Positions 46,258-56,290 of a stretch of 64,000 nt of DNA are shown piece by piece. This DNA is from an uncultured Flavobacteriaceae bacterium (GTDB lineage: Bacteria > Bacteroidota > Bacteroidia > Flavobacteriales > Flavobacteriaceae): assembly GCA_947497245.1 (NCBI GenBank), contig CANMFO010000001.1, forward strand, positions 1,426,001 through 1,490,000. Direction: 5' to 3'. Under the pieces are notes generated by a model. The model made no database searches, was not told where the DNA came from, and saw only the letters and a list, made by a program, of their open reading frames with translations. Made by a program: the position numbers and the translations under genes. Positions within the stretch are counted from its first letter, which is position 1, and every line of letters starts with the position of its first letter.

Positions 46258-46507
46258 GTTCCCATCACCAGAATGCAACCATGCGATGCGTGTTTCCGGG
46301 GAACACGGACCCGTTCCCATTTTCTTTTCCAACGGTGCATCGCCGTAAAGGAGGCAACCCCTCTTAGGAATCAAATCCAGCCCCGAGTGGTTCCCAAATT
46401 TGCCCCATTCCAGATACTGACCACTAATTATAAGTAATTTATCTCAAAAAAAGTAGGATAATACATTAAAATATAATAGGATACCTCGTGTTTAGCAAGG
46501 AAAAATC

Positions 46508-46777
46508 GTGCATTATATCGATTCACATGTTGCCAAAAGTGCATTTCATCTATTAAATCGGTCCGTTCACAACATTTTACGCCATTTTCAAGTTCTAGGT
46601 ATAGGCTTTTGTCAAAAATTCTAGCTGGATTCCTTAGAGTCGTTAAAAATGTTAAAAAAAAGTGCATTTCATCGAAAAAACGAGCAGTTGAAAGACCAAG
46701 ATCGTAGCTTCCTCCGTACTTTTGTCGAAACAAGTAAAACCTATGTGCATTTCATCGAAAAAAAGTGAATTTCGCCG
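46508..46777 (+). repeat. Cluster of GTGCATTTCATCG motifs, copy A
   Basis: Four clear copies and one diverged copy lie on the same strand: 46508 (GTGCATTATATCG), 46539 (GTGCATTTCATCT), 46662 (GTGCATTTCATCG), 46745 (same) and 46765 (GTGAATTTCGCCG, exactly 20 bases on). The 46662 copy is embedded in AATGTTAAAAAAAAGTGCATTTCATCGAA, which recurs upstream of the paralogue at 62784. They flank the predicted promoter and the last ones fall in the leader. A regulator or RNA-binding site is likely. Confidence 0.75.
46717..46724 (+). promoter_or_regulatory. Candidate -7 box of the first Ig-like lipoprotein gene
   Basis: TACTTTTG fits TAnnTTTG exactly and would start transcription near 46731, leaving a leader of about 115 bases that includes two of the 13-bp motifs. 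A TTG at 46688 is farther than usual (26 bases). Confidence 0.4.
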
Positions 46778-46845
46778 ATCGAATGCAAGTCATTTCGTAA
46801 TATTAAACTCCCAAGTTTGAAAACCCCTAAACCCTAGACCTACTT

Positions 46846-48321
46846 ATGAAATTTCCCCTAGTAAAGATCATTCGTTTGATTGTACCCATTTTCTTCCTGT
46901 TCCTAAGTTTTTCCTGCAGTAAGGATTCCGATTTGCTGACCGAGTATGCCGTAGCGGATCCAGGCAATAAAATTGCCATTCTAAACATCGTCGTCGATGA
47001 CAAGTACGATGCCGTTTATGGTAGCGCTACGGTGCTCAATGTACTGGACAACGATACCTTCACCAATTCGGACAATGTAACGATCGTTGAGACCTCGACC
47101 CCCGAAAATGGAACGGCCGTGATCAATGACGACAATACCATTACCTATACCCCTACAGAGCAGTCCACTCCCCAGGAAGAGACCACCGATACCTTCACGT
47201 ATACCACGGAGACCCAAAACGATGACAATACAGTGGATACGAATGTCGGCACGGTTACGGTTACGGCTTCTGAAGAAGTTACCTATTGGCAGAAGAAGTT
47301 CGACGCCGAAAGCAACGATAACGACAATCAAGTGGACGCGTCGGATGCATTGGCTAAATCGAAAAGTGCCAACGAGAACCAGGAATATTATTTTCTCGGT
47401 TACTATGTGGATGCCTATGTATCGATGTGGCAGGCCACTGGAGACAACACCTATTTGGATTATGCACTTACCCTGATAGAGAATACCATGGACGATGCCG
47501 TGAACGTTAGCGTCAATGGAAGAACATTCAAGGGTTGGCCGACCGATCCAAACCATTCCCAACCGTCGTCCTATGGCCATTCACTATGGGAGTCGTTCAT
47601 GTTCCGATTCGTTGCCTCTTTAATGCGGATTATGGACCGCTCACCCAATTTAAGGGCAACCGCCAATTACCAGAGCCGATATGACAGTATATTGAACTTC
47701 ACCATTGAAAACATTTGGAACAAATGGGAGCACAACGGTGTAGGCAATTTCTATCGCATCAATACGCATATGGCTTCGCATTGGGCCAGAATTGGAATGG
47801 AACTCTACCTTATTACCGGAGAAGCCAAGTACAAGGAAGTATTTGACAATATTTCCCATGGAACCATGGTAAACCGACCTTCCAATCTGAGGAACCAACT
47901 CAGGTCCAATCCCAATGTACCCTCTGCTTATACTTGGAACCAGAATTGGGACAGTGGCGGCATACAGGATACCTCCCACGCCGGCGCTATCGTTTCTTTC
48001 TGGGTCGAGGCGTACGAAACCGATATGTATTGGGATCAAAATGACATCGATGCATTGATTTCTACCCTTGTCAATGTGATTTGGCCCGAAAGCAAAGGAG
48101 ATAAGTTCAATGAAAATGTTGACGGCACAGGTGGCAACGCGTATAGTGGACGACTTCACGAGTGGTTGCATTTGGGGGCTTACAGTCAGGAAATACAGGA
48201 TAGGATCAAGTCGGATTATACGGGAGCCAACTTGACCTATTTCGGTGTCCAGCCGATTGGCATTGCCGCTCTGAACGCCAGAATTTTGGCCGATGGCAAA
48301 CCCATTTATCCCGAACAATAA
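46846..48321 (+). CDS. Surface lipoprotein, Ig-like plus helical-barrel-like domain (paralogue A)
   Basis: The 491-residue lipoprotein has a signal ending at Cys24 (LSFSCSKDSD); the charged residues after Cys resemble the surface-export signal of Bacteroidota lipoproteins. Residues about 45-140 form a cadherin/Ig-like domain (VVDDKYDA, LNVLDND, TFTYTTE). The remainder (about 145-490) is helical with repeated aromatic motifs (YFLGYYVDAYVSMWQATGD, HWARIGMELYLITGEAKY), resembling the (alpha/alpha) barrels of polysaccharide lyases, glucuronyl epimerases or hydrolases. No catalytic residue is assigned. It may modify the exported polymer. A paralogue lies at 62784. Confidence 0.78.
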   Translation: MKFPLVKIIRLIVPIFFLFLSFSCSKDSDLLTEYAVADPGNKIAILNIVVDDKYDAVYGSATVLNVLDNDTFTNSDNVTIVETSTPENGTAVINDDNTITYTPTEQSTPQEETTDTFTYTTETQNDDNTVDTNVGTVTVTASEEVTYWQKKFDAESNDNDNQVDASDALAKSKSANENQEYYFLGYYVDAYVSMWQATGDNTYLDYALTLIENTMDDAVNVSVNGRTFKGWPTDPNHSQPSSYGHSLWESFMFRFVASLMRIMDRSPNLRATANYQSRYDSILNFTIENIWNKWEHNGVGNFYRINTHMASHWARIGMELYLITGEAKYKEVFDNISHGTMVNRPSNLRNQLRSNPNVPSAYTWNQNWDSGGIQDTSHAGAIVSFWVEAYETDMYWDQNDIDALISTLVNVIWPESKGDKFNENVDGTGGNAYSGRLHEWLHLGAYSQEIQDRIKSDYTGANLTYFGVQPIGIAALNARILADGKPIYPEQ

Positions 48322-48351
48322 ATAAGGTGATTGTGTCAATATAATCTACCC

Positions 48352-48385
48352 AAGGCCATTGCTTTAAAGCAATGGCCTTTTTTTG
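48352..48385 (+). terminator. Rho-independent terminator after lipoprotein A
   Basis: AAGGCCATTGCTTT and AAAGCAATGGCCTT form a perfect 14-base inverted repeat, followed by a run of Ts. It isolates the lipoprotein gene as a single transcription unit before the glycosyltransferase genes. Confidence 0.92.
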
Positions 48386-48617
48386 TCTCCTTGATGCGGC
48401 CCACTTGTGCCCTTTTTCACTTTTTCCTTCGCCCCTATTGGAAGTTCCTAAAAGACAAAGGTTCGTTCTTATGTACGAAGAGGCCATTGGTACTCCCCGA
48501 CCACAATATCATAGGCCCCTAAAACGTTATTCATTTTGTTTGTACATTTAGTGCAATTTTTAAGAATATCCAGCCAGACCAGAAATAGGATAGATCTGTT
48601 TGGCTTAAAATCGCTTA

Positions 48618-49823
48618 ATGAAAATACTCTACATACACCAATATTTCAACACTCCTAAAGACCATGCCGGCACAAGATCTTACTGGATATGTCAAGAGCT
48701 CATCAAAAGAGGGCATCAGGTTACCATGTTGACCACAAGCAGTAAAATTGGTTCCAAGAAAGAAAAAGTGAACGTTGATGGTATCGAAGTAATTTATCTG
48801 AGGGTTCCCTATAGCCAGAAGATGAATGTTTTTGATCGGTTGGCGTCCTTCGTCAATTTCATGATGAAATCCACCCTGTTGGCCTTGAAATCCAGGGGCA
48901 TGGACTTGGTAATTTCTACTTCTACTCCATTGACAGTGGGGTTTCCGGCACTCGTTGCGAAAAAATTAAAGAACATCCCCTTTGTTTTCGAAGTAAGGGA
49001 CCTCTGGCCAGAGGTTCCCATACAAATGGGCGGTCTGAAAAATAAATTGGCAATTAAAGTTGCCCTGTGGTTTGAAAAATCAATCTATAAAAATGCGCTG
49101 CATATTGTGGCGCTCTCCCCAGGTATGATGGAAGGCGTTGTAAAAAGGGACATTCATCCCGAAAAAGTTTCCATGATACCGAATATGTCAAAAATAGATG
49201 TGTTCTGGTCAAGGGGCAAGAATCTGGAACTATCAAGGAAGTTGGGCCTAAAGGACGATTCGTTCAAAGTGGTCTATTTCGGGGCCATGGGTCTGGCCAA
49301 CGGCATGGAATATATTATTGATGCCATGCAACATTTTAAGACCGAGACCGACATTGAATTTGTTTTCATGGGAGGGGGAGCCACGGAATCGACCTTGAAG
49401 GAGAAATGCGCTGACTATGGCCTTCGAAACGCCCATTTTCTAGGCGGGTTCGGATTGGAGGAACTGTCTGAAATAGTGAACCTCTGCGAAGTTTCTTTGG
49501 TGACCTTTGCCAACATACCGATTTTGTCGACCAACTCGCCCAATAAGCTGTTCGACTCCTTGTCCGCGGGAAAACCGATTATCGTCAATTCCCCTGGATG
49601 GACCAAAGATCTGGTGGAAGAGCACGAATGTGGGCTGTTCGCCGATCCGGAAGACGCCAAGGACCTGGCACAAAAAATAAAGTTTTTGAAAGAAAATCCA
49701 GAGATTGGGGTAAAAATGGGGCGAAACGGGCGGAATTTAGCGGAAACCGAGTACGACAAGTCCATTTTATGCAAAAAATTTGTCGATGTCGTGGATTCCC
49801 TGTCCCCACAGGTACTTAAATAG
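48618..49823 (+). CDS. Glycosyltransferase family 4 (WbuB-like)
   Basis: The 401-residue GT-B enzyme opens with MKILYIHQYFNTPKDHAGTRSYW, the typical WbuB-like N-terminus. VFEVRDLWPE and the acceptor-site glycine-rich middle precede the donor site (LFDSLSAGKPIIVNSPG). It has the same start style as the GT4 at 56291, so they are paralogues. It adds one sugar in building the repeat unit on undecaprenyl-phosphate. Which sugar cannot be told. It is the first gene of the assembly block. Confidence 0.9.
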   Translation: MKILYIHQYFNTPKDHAGTRSYWICQELIKRGHQVTMLTTSSKIGSKKEKVNVDGIEVIYLRVPYSQKMNVFDRLASFVNFMMKSTLLALKSRGMDLVISTSTPLTVGFPALVAKKLKNIPFVFEVRDLWPEVPIQMGGLKNKLAIKVALWFEKSIYKNALHIVALSPGMMEGVVKRDIHPEKVSMIPNMSKIDVFWSRGKNLELSRKLGLKDDSFKVVYFGAMGLANGMEYIIDAMQHFKTETDIEFVFMGGGATESTLKEKCADYGLRNAHFLGGFGLEELSEIVNLCEVSLVTFANIPILSTNSPNKLFDSLSAGKPIIVNSPGWTKDLVEEHECGLFADPEDAKDLAQKIKFLKENPEIGVKMGRNGRNLAETEYDKSILCKKFVDVVDSLSPQVLK

Positions 49824-50201
49824 TAAACCCAGCAGAACCGGCCGTAGCCACTTTCTATGTACTGAGGTCTGGTTCAATATCTTCAAAATTTCCGTTCCGC
49901 AAGCCCGTAGTATCCAAAATCCAGATCGCTTTCCAATACAGGGGTGTCTGCACCACATAGCTGGGACCTCTTGTTGGACCGGTGTCCTTTGTCCGGGAAT
50001 CTTGTCAAAACAAGGCTTGAAATTCATTCCCACCGTCCTCTCAAATCCACTGGTCCTTAAATGAACCCCTATTATTGGTAGTTCATCCTTATTGCATTGA
50101 ATATCGTTAAAAGTTACAGCTATTTTTTTTATCATTGTACTTGCTTAATACAGTGCCTTTCTTGTAAAACAGGCAAGGAAAAATAAGGTTCTACCCAACT
50201 T
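49824..50201. other. Gap between the first GT4 gene and the Wzy-like gene
   Basis: These 378 bases interrupt an otherwise dense operon. The only ORF of note is a 122-codon one on the minus strand overlapping the GT4 end; it has no family I recognise. The stretch may be the remains of a lost gene or leader DNA. Confidence 0.45.
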
Positions 50202-51512
50202 ATGAGACCGTTCAATGAGAATACATTTGCAGGGAATTCTACAGACAACAGTCGCTTCATTGGCATCCTGATCGTTACTACCATTGTGTTCCTTATCGCC
50301 CTGGGACCGTTTTTAAGTCTGCAGAAGTTGACCACAATGGGGCTGGTACCCTTTCTCTTTTTGATTGCCCTGTCGAGGGACCTGCGATCTTTCGGTGGTA
50401 ACAAAAGGGAATTTTTTCTGGTAGCCCTGCTCGTACTGACCAGTGTCACTTCCATTTTCAACTATATCAATTATGAATTGTTGTTGAAAGGTTTCAGTCG
50501 CCTCTCCGGGGTCTTGCTGGTATCTTTCATTCCACTTGCACTTAACAGGAAACAGGATTATACGAACTATTTTCACATCGGCTATGTGCTGGCAGCGCTC
50601 ATACTCATCATGATCATGTACCTTGAAGGCAATTTTACCTTCTCCGATTTTGCGACACGGGTAGACTTCAGAAATCGCTTTTTGTTGAATGCCAATGCGT
50701 ATTCGTACTACACTTTTTTTGCCAATTTTTCACTTTTTTACCTTTATTTGAGGTATAAGAGCAGATTCTTGCGGCTATTGTTGGTTCTGCTTCCCGTTCT
50801 TTTTTTGATAATCTCCTTTGTGACCCAATCGCGATCCGGACTTTTGTTGACCGTCTTGATCAATATTTGCTTTTGGTTGTTTGTAAACAAAATACCGAAT
50901 CCCACAAAATTTCAGAAATTCCTTCGGACCCTGGGAATAGTCATCATTTTTTTGTTCATGGCCTTCCAGTTTCTTAGAATTTATGAAAATTCCAGAATAA
51001 AGGACCGTGTCGATGTTGCCACGCAAAAAGGGGATGTCAGAGGGTACTTGATCGTGGACAGCTTTGATGCCTTTGCCCAGCACCCACTGTTGGGCGTTGG
51101 ATTGGACCAACTTCCCTATTATACCAGAATCCGGCAGTTTTCGCATAACTCTTTTGTGGAAGTCATCGCGGAGCAGGGAATTCTTGGGGGGGTATTGTTG
51201 CTTTTACTCTACGGTATTCCGTTGAAACATTGCTGGTCGATGTACCGAAAACATCCAAAAAACGCGCTCCTGAAGCTCAATTTGCTCTTCTTTGTTTGCT
51301 TTTATCTTTTCAACAACTTTTACCCGTTCTATAAATTCGCTTTTTCCATGCTCTATTTCTTTTTGGTGATAAGTATCCAGTATCAATGGGCGGCAAGGGA
51401 AAAAAGAACTTCAGAGTTTATTGAGTTCCCCTTTGCCGAAAAGGAAGTTCGAAAGTTGGGGGGCACCAGGGGCGAAACCAATTTAGATGAACCAAATCCT
51501 TACGAAACCTAA
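50202..51512 (+). CDS. O-antigen ligase/polymerase-like membrane protein (Wzy type)
   Basis: The 436-residue protein has about 11-12 membrane helices and a large periplasmic loop between the last helices with the pattern LGVGLDQLPYYTRIRQFSHNSFVEVIAEQGILGG, typical of Wzy_C/O-antigen ligase proteins (PF04932). It probably joins repeat units at the periplasmic face. The end overlaps the flippase start by one base (TAATG), so the two are coupled. Confidence 0.85.
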   Translation: MRPFNENTFAGNSTDNSRFIGILIVTTIVFLIALGPFLSLQKLTTMGLVPFLFLIALSRDLRSFGGNKREFFLVALLVLTSVTSIFNYINYELLLKGFSRLSGVLLVSFIPLALNRKQDYTNYFHIGYVLAALILIMIMYLEGNFTFSDFATRVDFRNRFLLNANAYSYYTFFANFSLFYLYLRYKSRFLRLLLVLLPVLFLIISFVTQSRSGLLLTVLINICFWLFVNKIPNPTKFQKFLRTLGIVIIFLFMAFQFLRIYENSRIKDRVDVATQKGDVRGYLIVDSFDAFAQHPLLGVGLDQLPYYTRIRQFSHNSFVEVIAEQGILGGVLLLLLYGIPLKHCWSMYRKHPKNALLKLNLLFFVCFYLFNNFYPFYKFAFSMLYFFLVISIQYQWAAREKRTSEFIEFPFAEKEVRKLGGTRGETNLDEPNPYET

Positions 51513-52975
51513 TGACGCTGAAAAACAAGGCCATCAAAGGTTTCAGTTGGACTGTCTTCGAAGGCATATTTAGCCAGGGGTTTCTGTTTATTGTCGGGAT
51601 TGTCCTTGCAAGACTGCTTACTGTCGAAGAATTTGGTATCATAGGGATCATCACGGCGATTATCGCAATCTCGAGCAGTATCGTGGAAGGTGGTATGGGC
51701 AGTGCGCTAATCCGCAAGTTGAAAACAACTTCACGGGATTACAATACCGTTTTCTACTCCAATCTGGCTATTGCAATTTTCCTTTATGGCCTGATATTGG
51801 CCAGTTCATATCGATTGTCCGTTTTTTTTGGGGAACCCCTGTTGGACGAAATATTAAAATATTCGGGAACCTTATTGATCATCCATGCGTTCTCTATTAT
51901 CCAACGGGCACTGTTGACGAAAAATCTGGATTTTAGAACACAGGCCATGGTATCGATAAGCGCGTCGATCGGGAGTGGTGTTGTAGCCGTGGTGATGGCC
52001 TATAGGGGTTATGGGGTTTGGAGCTTGGTGGTTATGTCCATTCTGCGCCCTTTTATGAATACGGCCCTGTTATGGGTTTTCAATTCATGGAAACCCGCAC
52101 TGGAATTTTCATTGGACAGTTTTAGGGAGCTGTTCAATTTTGGCTATAAGGTATTGGTCACCAACCTTATCAATACGGCCTATCGCAACATCTACTATAT
52201 TTTGATAGGAAAGTTTTTTTCAACCCAGTCCTTGGGCTTCTATACCCAGGCCGAAAAGTTCCAAACCCCTTTTTCAACAAACATCACTACGGCCATTCGA
52301 AGGATCAGTTTCCCCATATTGTCCAAGTTTCAAAACGACGAAGCTGTATTGAAACAAACATTCATCCGGTTTTTGCGATATACCCTCCTGCTCAATTTTA
52401 CCGTAATGCTCGCAATAGCCGCAATGGCCAGGCCCATTGTACTACTCTTGATCGGGGAGAAATGGGAGACGTCTATTTTCTACCTCCAATTGCTCTGCAT
52501 TCCGGGCATGTTGTACCCGCTTCAGATGTTGCACCTGAACCTCATTTTGGTCAAGGGGTATTCCAACCTGTATCTAAGGCTTGAGCTCATTAAAAAGGCC
52601 ATTTTGTTCCCGCTCATCTTCACCACCGTTTTTTTCGGCATTGAAGCTATGTTGTACGGCCTTGTGCTCTTTGCCTTTATCGAGTATTTCATAAACAGCT
52701 ATTACACCAAAAAGTTCATCAATTATCGGATCAAGGACCAACTACTGGATATGCTGCCCTTTTTTGTAGTCGCCTTCGGTACTTTTTTGGGAATGTTCGG
52801 TATCTCGCTATTGAATTTGGACTTGGTGGCAATGCTTTGCCTACAGATCTTTACTGGGGGCCTAACTTTCGTTTTGATAAACGAAATTTCAAAACCCAAG
52901 GAATACCTTGAGATCAAATATAAAATAATAGATTTGTGCAGGAAAAGCATCAATAAGGTATGGCCAAAAAAATAA
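51512..52975 (+). CDS. Polysaccharide flippase, Wzx-type
   Basis: The 487-residue protein has 12-14 membrane helices and the start KAIKGFSWTVFEGIFSQGFLFIVGIVLARLL, typical of polysaccharide biosynthesis/export proteins (PF13440). It moves lipid-linked repeat units across the inner membrane. The 16-base overlap with the following GT4 supports one operon. Confidence 0.9.
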   Translation: MTLKNKAIKGFSWTVFEGIFSQGFLFIVGIVLARLLTVEEFGIIGIITAIIAISSSIVEGGMGSALIRKLKTTSRDYNTVFYSNLAIAIFLYGLILASSYRLSVFFGEPLLDEILKYSGTLLIIHAFSIIQRALLTKNLDFRTQAMVSISASIGSGVVAVVMAYRGYGVWSLVVMSILRPFMNTALLWVFNSWKPALEFSLDSFRELFNFGYKVLVTNLINTAYRNIYYILIGKFFSTQSLGFYTQAEKFQTPFSTNITTAIRRISFPILSKFQNDEAVLKQTFIRFLRYTLLLNFTVMLAIAAMARPIVLLLIGEKWETSIFYLQLLCIPGMLYPLQMLHLNLILVKGYSNLYLRLELIKKAILFPLIFTTVFFGIEAMLYGLVLFAFIEYFINSYYTKKFINYRIKDQLLDMLPFFVVAFGTFLGMFGISLLNLDLVAMLCLQIFTGGLTFVLINEISKPKEYLEIKYKIIDLCRKSINKVWPKK

Positions 52976-54078
52976 ATGTTGCCTTTCTTCTAACCCGGAT
53001 CAGGGAAAAGGGTGGTATATCCAGAGTCACTTCGATCATCAGCAAAGAACTTGCTAAAGATGAAAGGTTCAATATTCATCTAGTAAGTTATCAAAAAAGG
53101 GAAGAAAGCGGATACGATTGGGATCAAAATCTATTCTACCACGAATTGGTCGATGCTAGAGTGAAGATGAAACGGGGCATGCTCAAAGCCAATAAAAGAC
53201 TTCGCAAGATCATTGCTCAAAACGGTATACAAATCGTAGTGAGCTGTGGACAGGAAGTCGGTCCACTCGGCGTGCTCTGTACCAGATTCGGCAAGACCAA
53301 GCTGGTATATTGGTCGCACTCAAGTTTCAAGGGAAAAACCCATAGCAAGTTCAAAGTGGCCAACGAGTATTTCACGACATCATTTGCCGATGTGGTAGTG
53401 AGCCTTACCAAAACCGACAAAGTCAACTACAAAAAGGGCACCCTGGCCAAGAAAGTCATTCAAATATACAATCCGGTCGATGGCAGGCTGTTGGGCAGTC
53501 AAAGTACCTACGATGCCGATAGCCACAAGATCATCAGTGTTGGACGATTGGTCTTCCAAAAAAACTTCCTGTTGCTCGTCGATGTGGCAAAATTGGTGCT
53601 GGAATCCAATCCGAAGGCAAGTTGGCACATTTTCGGGTCGGGCTATCTGGAGCAGGAGATCCAAGAAAAAATCGTGGCCAACGGATTGCAGGGTAGGTTG
53701 ATTCTTGAGGGGCAATCGGACAATTTGTACAATCAATATGGGGAACATGCCATGCTCGTCATGACCTCCCGTTTCGAGGGTTTTCCCATGAGTTTGTTGG
53801 AGGGGATGGCCTGCAAACTCCCCCTGGTCAGTTTCGACATTCCCACCGGACCCAACGAAATCATTCGAGATGGTGAAAATGGATATTTGATTCCGCCCAA
53901 CGATATAACCGCCATGGCGAATAAAATAGACGACCTGTTGAAGAACAGGGAACGAAGGATTGCTTTTTCCCATGCGTCCCAGGAACAAATAGGGATGTTT
54001 GGCCTACCACAAATAGTGGACGAGTGGTCGACCCTTTTTAAATCTTTAGCGCACAATGAAGTGTCTTCATCTATGTAA
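52960..54078 (+). CDS. Glycosyltransferase family 4
   Basis: The 372-residue GT-B enzyme has a start KINVAFLLTRIREKGGISRVT, ISVGRLVFQKNFLLLVDV in the donor domain and the EGFPMSLLEGMACKLPLVSFD motif (E-x7-E) that binds the nucleotide sugar. The gene overlaps wzx by 16 bases and the next GT4 by 23. Sugar unknown. Confidence 0.92.
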   Translation: MAKKINVAFLLTRIREKGGISRVTSIISKELAKDERFNIHLVSYQKREESGYDWDQNLFYHELVDARVKMKRGMLKANKRLRKIIAQNGIQIVVSCGQEVGPLGVLCTRFGKTKLVYWSHSSFKGKTHSKFKVANEYFTTSFADVVVSLTKTDKVNYKKGTLAKKVIQIYNPVDGRLLGSQSTYDADSHKIISVGRLVFQKNFLLLVDVAKLVLESNPKASWHIFGSGYLEQEIQEKIVANGLQGRLILEGQSDNLYNQYGEHAMLVMTSRFEGFPMSLLEGMACKLPLVSFDIPTGPNEIIRDGENGYLIPPNDITAMANKIDDLLKNRERRIAFSHASQEQIGMFGLPQIVDEWSTLFKSLAHNEVSSSM

Positions 54079-55189
54079 CGATCTGTTGGGCAGTAAAGTC
54101 CATAGAAATTTATACCACCATTTGGCCGATCTTGGAGTGGAACAGACCGTATTTTATCCGGTAAGACCGCACACGGTCGAAAAGATCAAAACCTTCCAAG
54201 AGACCTCCAACCTGAATGTGATCCGGTCGATACCTCTTAAAAATTGGCATCGCATATTTTTTCGTTTGAAAATAAGGACACTCTACAAATCCCTGACATC
54301 GCAAACAGATGTCCACCGTTTCAATTTTAGCCACGCGACCACACTCTTCAGTGATGGTGCCCTGGCATTACGGCTGTATAAAGAGTTCAAAATACCCTAT
54401 GTCGTTACCGTAAGAAGTACCGATATCAGTGTTTATCTGAGGCGGCGCCCCGATCTTCAGAGCCTTGGTTTGGAGATTTTGGAAAAAGCGACGAAGGTAA
54501 TATACATCAGCAACTCCCTTAAAACCAAATTTGAAGGTCATTCCCTTATCAACCAACACCTGGACAAATTCGTCCATAAATCTGAAATCATCTACAATGG
54601 GATCGACGACTATTGGATTGACAACGTACGAAGCCAAAATAAGGGAGGGGGCCATAAAATGAAAATACTCTATGTAGGTATTCTGGCCAAACAGAAAAAC
54701 ATAGAAAAACTGATAGCATCGGTACTGCTGCTTAACCAACAAAACGTGGAATGCGAATTGAACATAGTGGGAAGTGGGGGCGATGATGAGGCAAACATTA
54801 AAAATTTGGCAGGGGAGAATCCGGGCACCATCAATTATATGGGCGCCATCGCGGACAGGGAAACGCTAAGGAACGTATATCGCGATAACCACATTTTTGC
54901 CATGCCGGCCAAAACCGAGACCTTTGGTCTTGTATATATTGAAGCGCTCACACAAGCGGTACCGGTACTGTACATCAAAAATGAGAGCATAGACGGCGTT
55001 TTTGATATTTCCGTAGGTGAAAGATGTCCGGGAATAGAAATTTCGCAAATCGCGGATTCCCTGAAAAGTTTGATCGCGAACTACAGTTCCTATGACTTCA
55101 GTACGATCGATTTTACCATTTTTCGGTGGAAGAGTATTTCCAAAGCGTATCTCGAACTGTACCGCCAACTTCCCCGTACCGATTTATGA
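54056..55189 (+). CDS. Glycosyltransferase family 4
   Basis: The 377-residue GT-B enzyme starts MKCLHLCNDLLGSKVHRNLYHHL, and has ILYVGILAKQKNIEKLI and ETFGLVYIEALTQAVPVLYI in the donor domain. It shows little resemblance to its neighbours beyond the family motif, so it probably adds a different sugar. It overlaps the preceding GT by 23 bases. Confidence 0.92.
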   Translation: MKCLHLCNDLLGSKVHRNLYHHLADLGVEQTVFYPVRPHTVEKIKTFQETSNLNVIRSIPLKNWHRIFFRLKIRTLYKSLTSQTDVHRFNFSHATTLFSDGALALRLYKEFKIPYVVTVRSTDISVYLRRRPDLQSLGLEILEKATKVIYISNSLKTKFEGHSLINQHLDKFVHKSEIIYNGIDDYWIDNVRSQNKGGGHKMKILYVGILAKQKNIEKLIASVLLLNQQNVECELNIVGSGGDDEANIKNLAGENPGTINYMGAIADRETLRNVYRDNHIFAMPAKTETFGLVYIEALTQAVPVLYIKNESIDGVFDISVGERCPGIEISQIADSLKSLIANYSSYDFSTIDFTIFRWKSISKAYLELYRQLPRTDL

Positions 55190-55387
55190 TTTTCACTTAT
55201 TTTGGCAAGACTTGGAGCCGAGAGGAAAATTCCATTTGGAAACTAAAGCACAAAATCTGATCCAAAAATGGAAAAAACCTCCGTATCTTAGTGGTATGGA
55301 ATACCTCCCCTTCTTGCTAGGACATATGCGATCACATCTTGAAAGGTACAGCGCATTTGGCCAGTACGTTTTGACCTTAAATAGACC

Positions 55388-56152
55388 ATGAACGACAAAG
55401 CGCAATGGAAACCGAGTAAATTTGTTTACCGCAACGGTAGACTGAGAGCGTCCAGAAACCCTAAGGAGGTAGGTATAGGTTCACGACTGATGGCCGACCT
55501 GATAGCCCAATTCTACGATACCCACCTCGGGCGGCATGCCAAGGGACATCTGCTCGATCTTGGTTGCGGAAAAGTTCCCTTTTATGAAGCGTACCGTGCC
55601 CATGTAGAGGACAATACCTGCGTGGATTGGGACAACTCCCTCCACAAAAATATATATTTGGACCTGAGCGCGGACCTCAACGAACCCCTTCCGTTGGAAG
55701 ACCGGAAATTTGATACCATAATCCTCTCCGATGTCTTGGAGCATATTCGGGAACCTAGGTTGTTATGGCGGGAGATGAACCGAGTAATGGCCGACAACGG
55801 AACGCTCCTGCTCAATGTTCCCTTTTACTACTGGCTGCACGAACTTCCACACGATTACTTTAGATATACAAAATATGCCTTGGCCGCCATGGCGGACGAA
55901 TCCGGTTTTGAAGTGGTGAAGTTGGAGCCCCTGGGAGGAGTGCCAGAAATTCTCACGGATATCCTATCAAAAATATTGGTTGGGGTCCCCATTATCGGCA
56001 AAATTACGGCAAAGGCCATGCAAACCTCCACAGGCTTGTTCATAAAAAGTGGCCTTGGGAAAAAAATTTCTAGAAAAACGGCCAAAAAATTCCCTTTTGG
56101 CTATGTGCTGATTGCCAAGAAAATAGCAAGTCCGGCAACCGCCAAAGTATAA
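55388..56152 (+). CDS. Class I SAM-dependent methyltransferase
   Basis: The 254-residue enzyme carries the SAM-binding motif HLLDLGCGKVPFYE, the LSDVLEHIREPR motif and an acidic motif before it. Its C-terminus includes a positively charged stretch. It likely methylates a sugar of the repeat unit or a lipid acceptor; a free O-methyl on the polymer is possible. It follows the GT4 pair after a 198-base gap. Confidence 0.88.
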   Translation: MNDKAQWKPSKFVYRNGRLRASRNPKEVGIGSRLMADLIAQFYDTHLGRHAKGHLLDLGCGKVPFYEAYRAHVEDNTCVDWDNSLHKNIYLDLSADLNEPLPLEDRKFDTIILSDVLEHIREPRLLWREMNRVMADNGTLLLNVPFYYWLHELPHDYFRYTKYALAAMADESGFEVVKLEPLGGVPEILTDILSKILVGVPIIGKITAKAMQTSTGLFIKSGLGKKISRKTAKKFPFGYVLIAKKIASPATAKV

Positions 56153-56290
56153 TTGAAATTACGGGCTCTGCTTTTGGCGCCCTCCCTGTTGCTGGAACAA
56201 GGGACCTCACAAGGAAGCAGGCCCTTAACCTTGGCCCCACGGAATCTGGAAACACCTTTCCCCGCCGGGGCCCATAGGTCGGAAATTAGA

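Larger units (their letters stand above)
46193..46845. other. Regulatory intergenic region upstream of the first Ig-like lipoprotein
   Basis: The 653 bases contain the ugd/tviB terminator and then an A/T-rich leader with clustered GTGCATTTCATCG motifs and a promoter match, listed separately. The 101-codon minus-strand ORF (46428-46733) runs through these repeats and is probably a shadow. Confidence 0.75.

Noticed and set aside
46428-46733. 101-codon minus-strand ORF upstream of the first lipoprotein
   Set aside because: It runs across the repeated regulatory motifs, and its DEMHF repeats are only their translation.
46508-46777. CRISPR-like or transposon repeats as the explanation for the 13-bp motif
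   Set aside because: Spacing is irregular, units are short and no flanking inverted repeats, target duplications or cas genes are present.
49767-50135. 122-codon minus-strand ORF between the GT4 and Wzy genes
   Set aside because: It overlaps the GT4 end, is antisense to the operon and matches no family.
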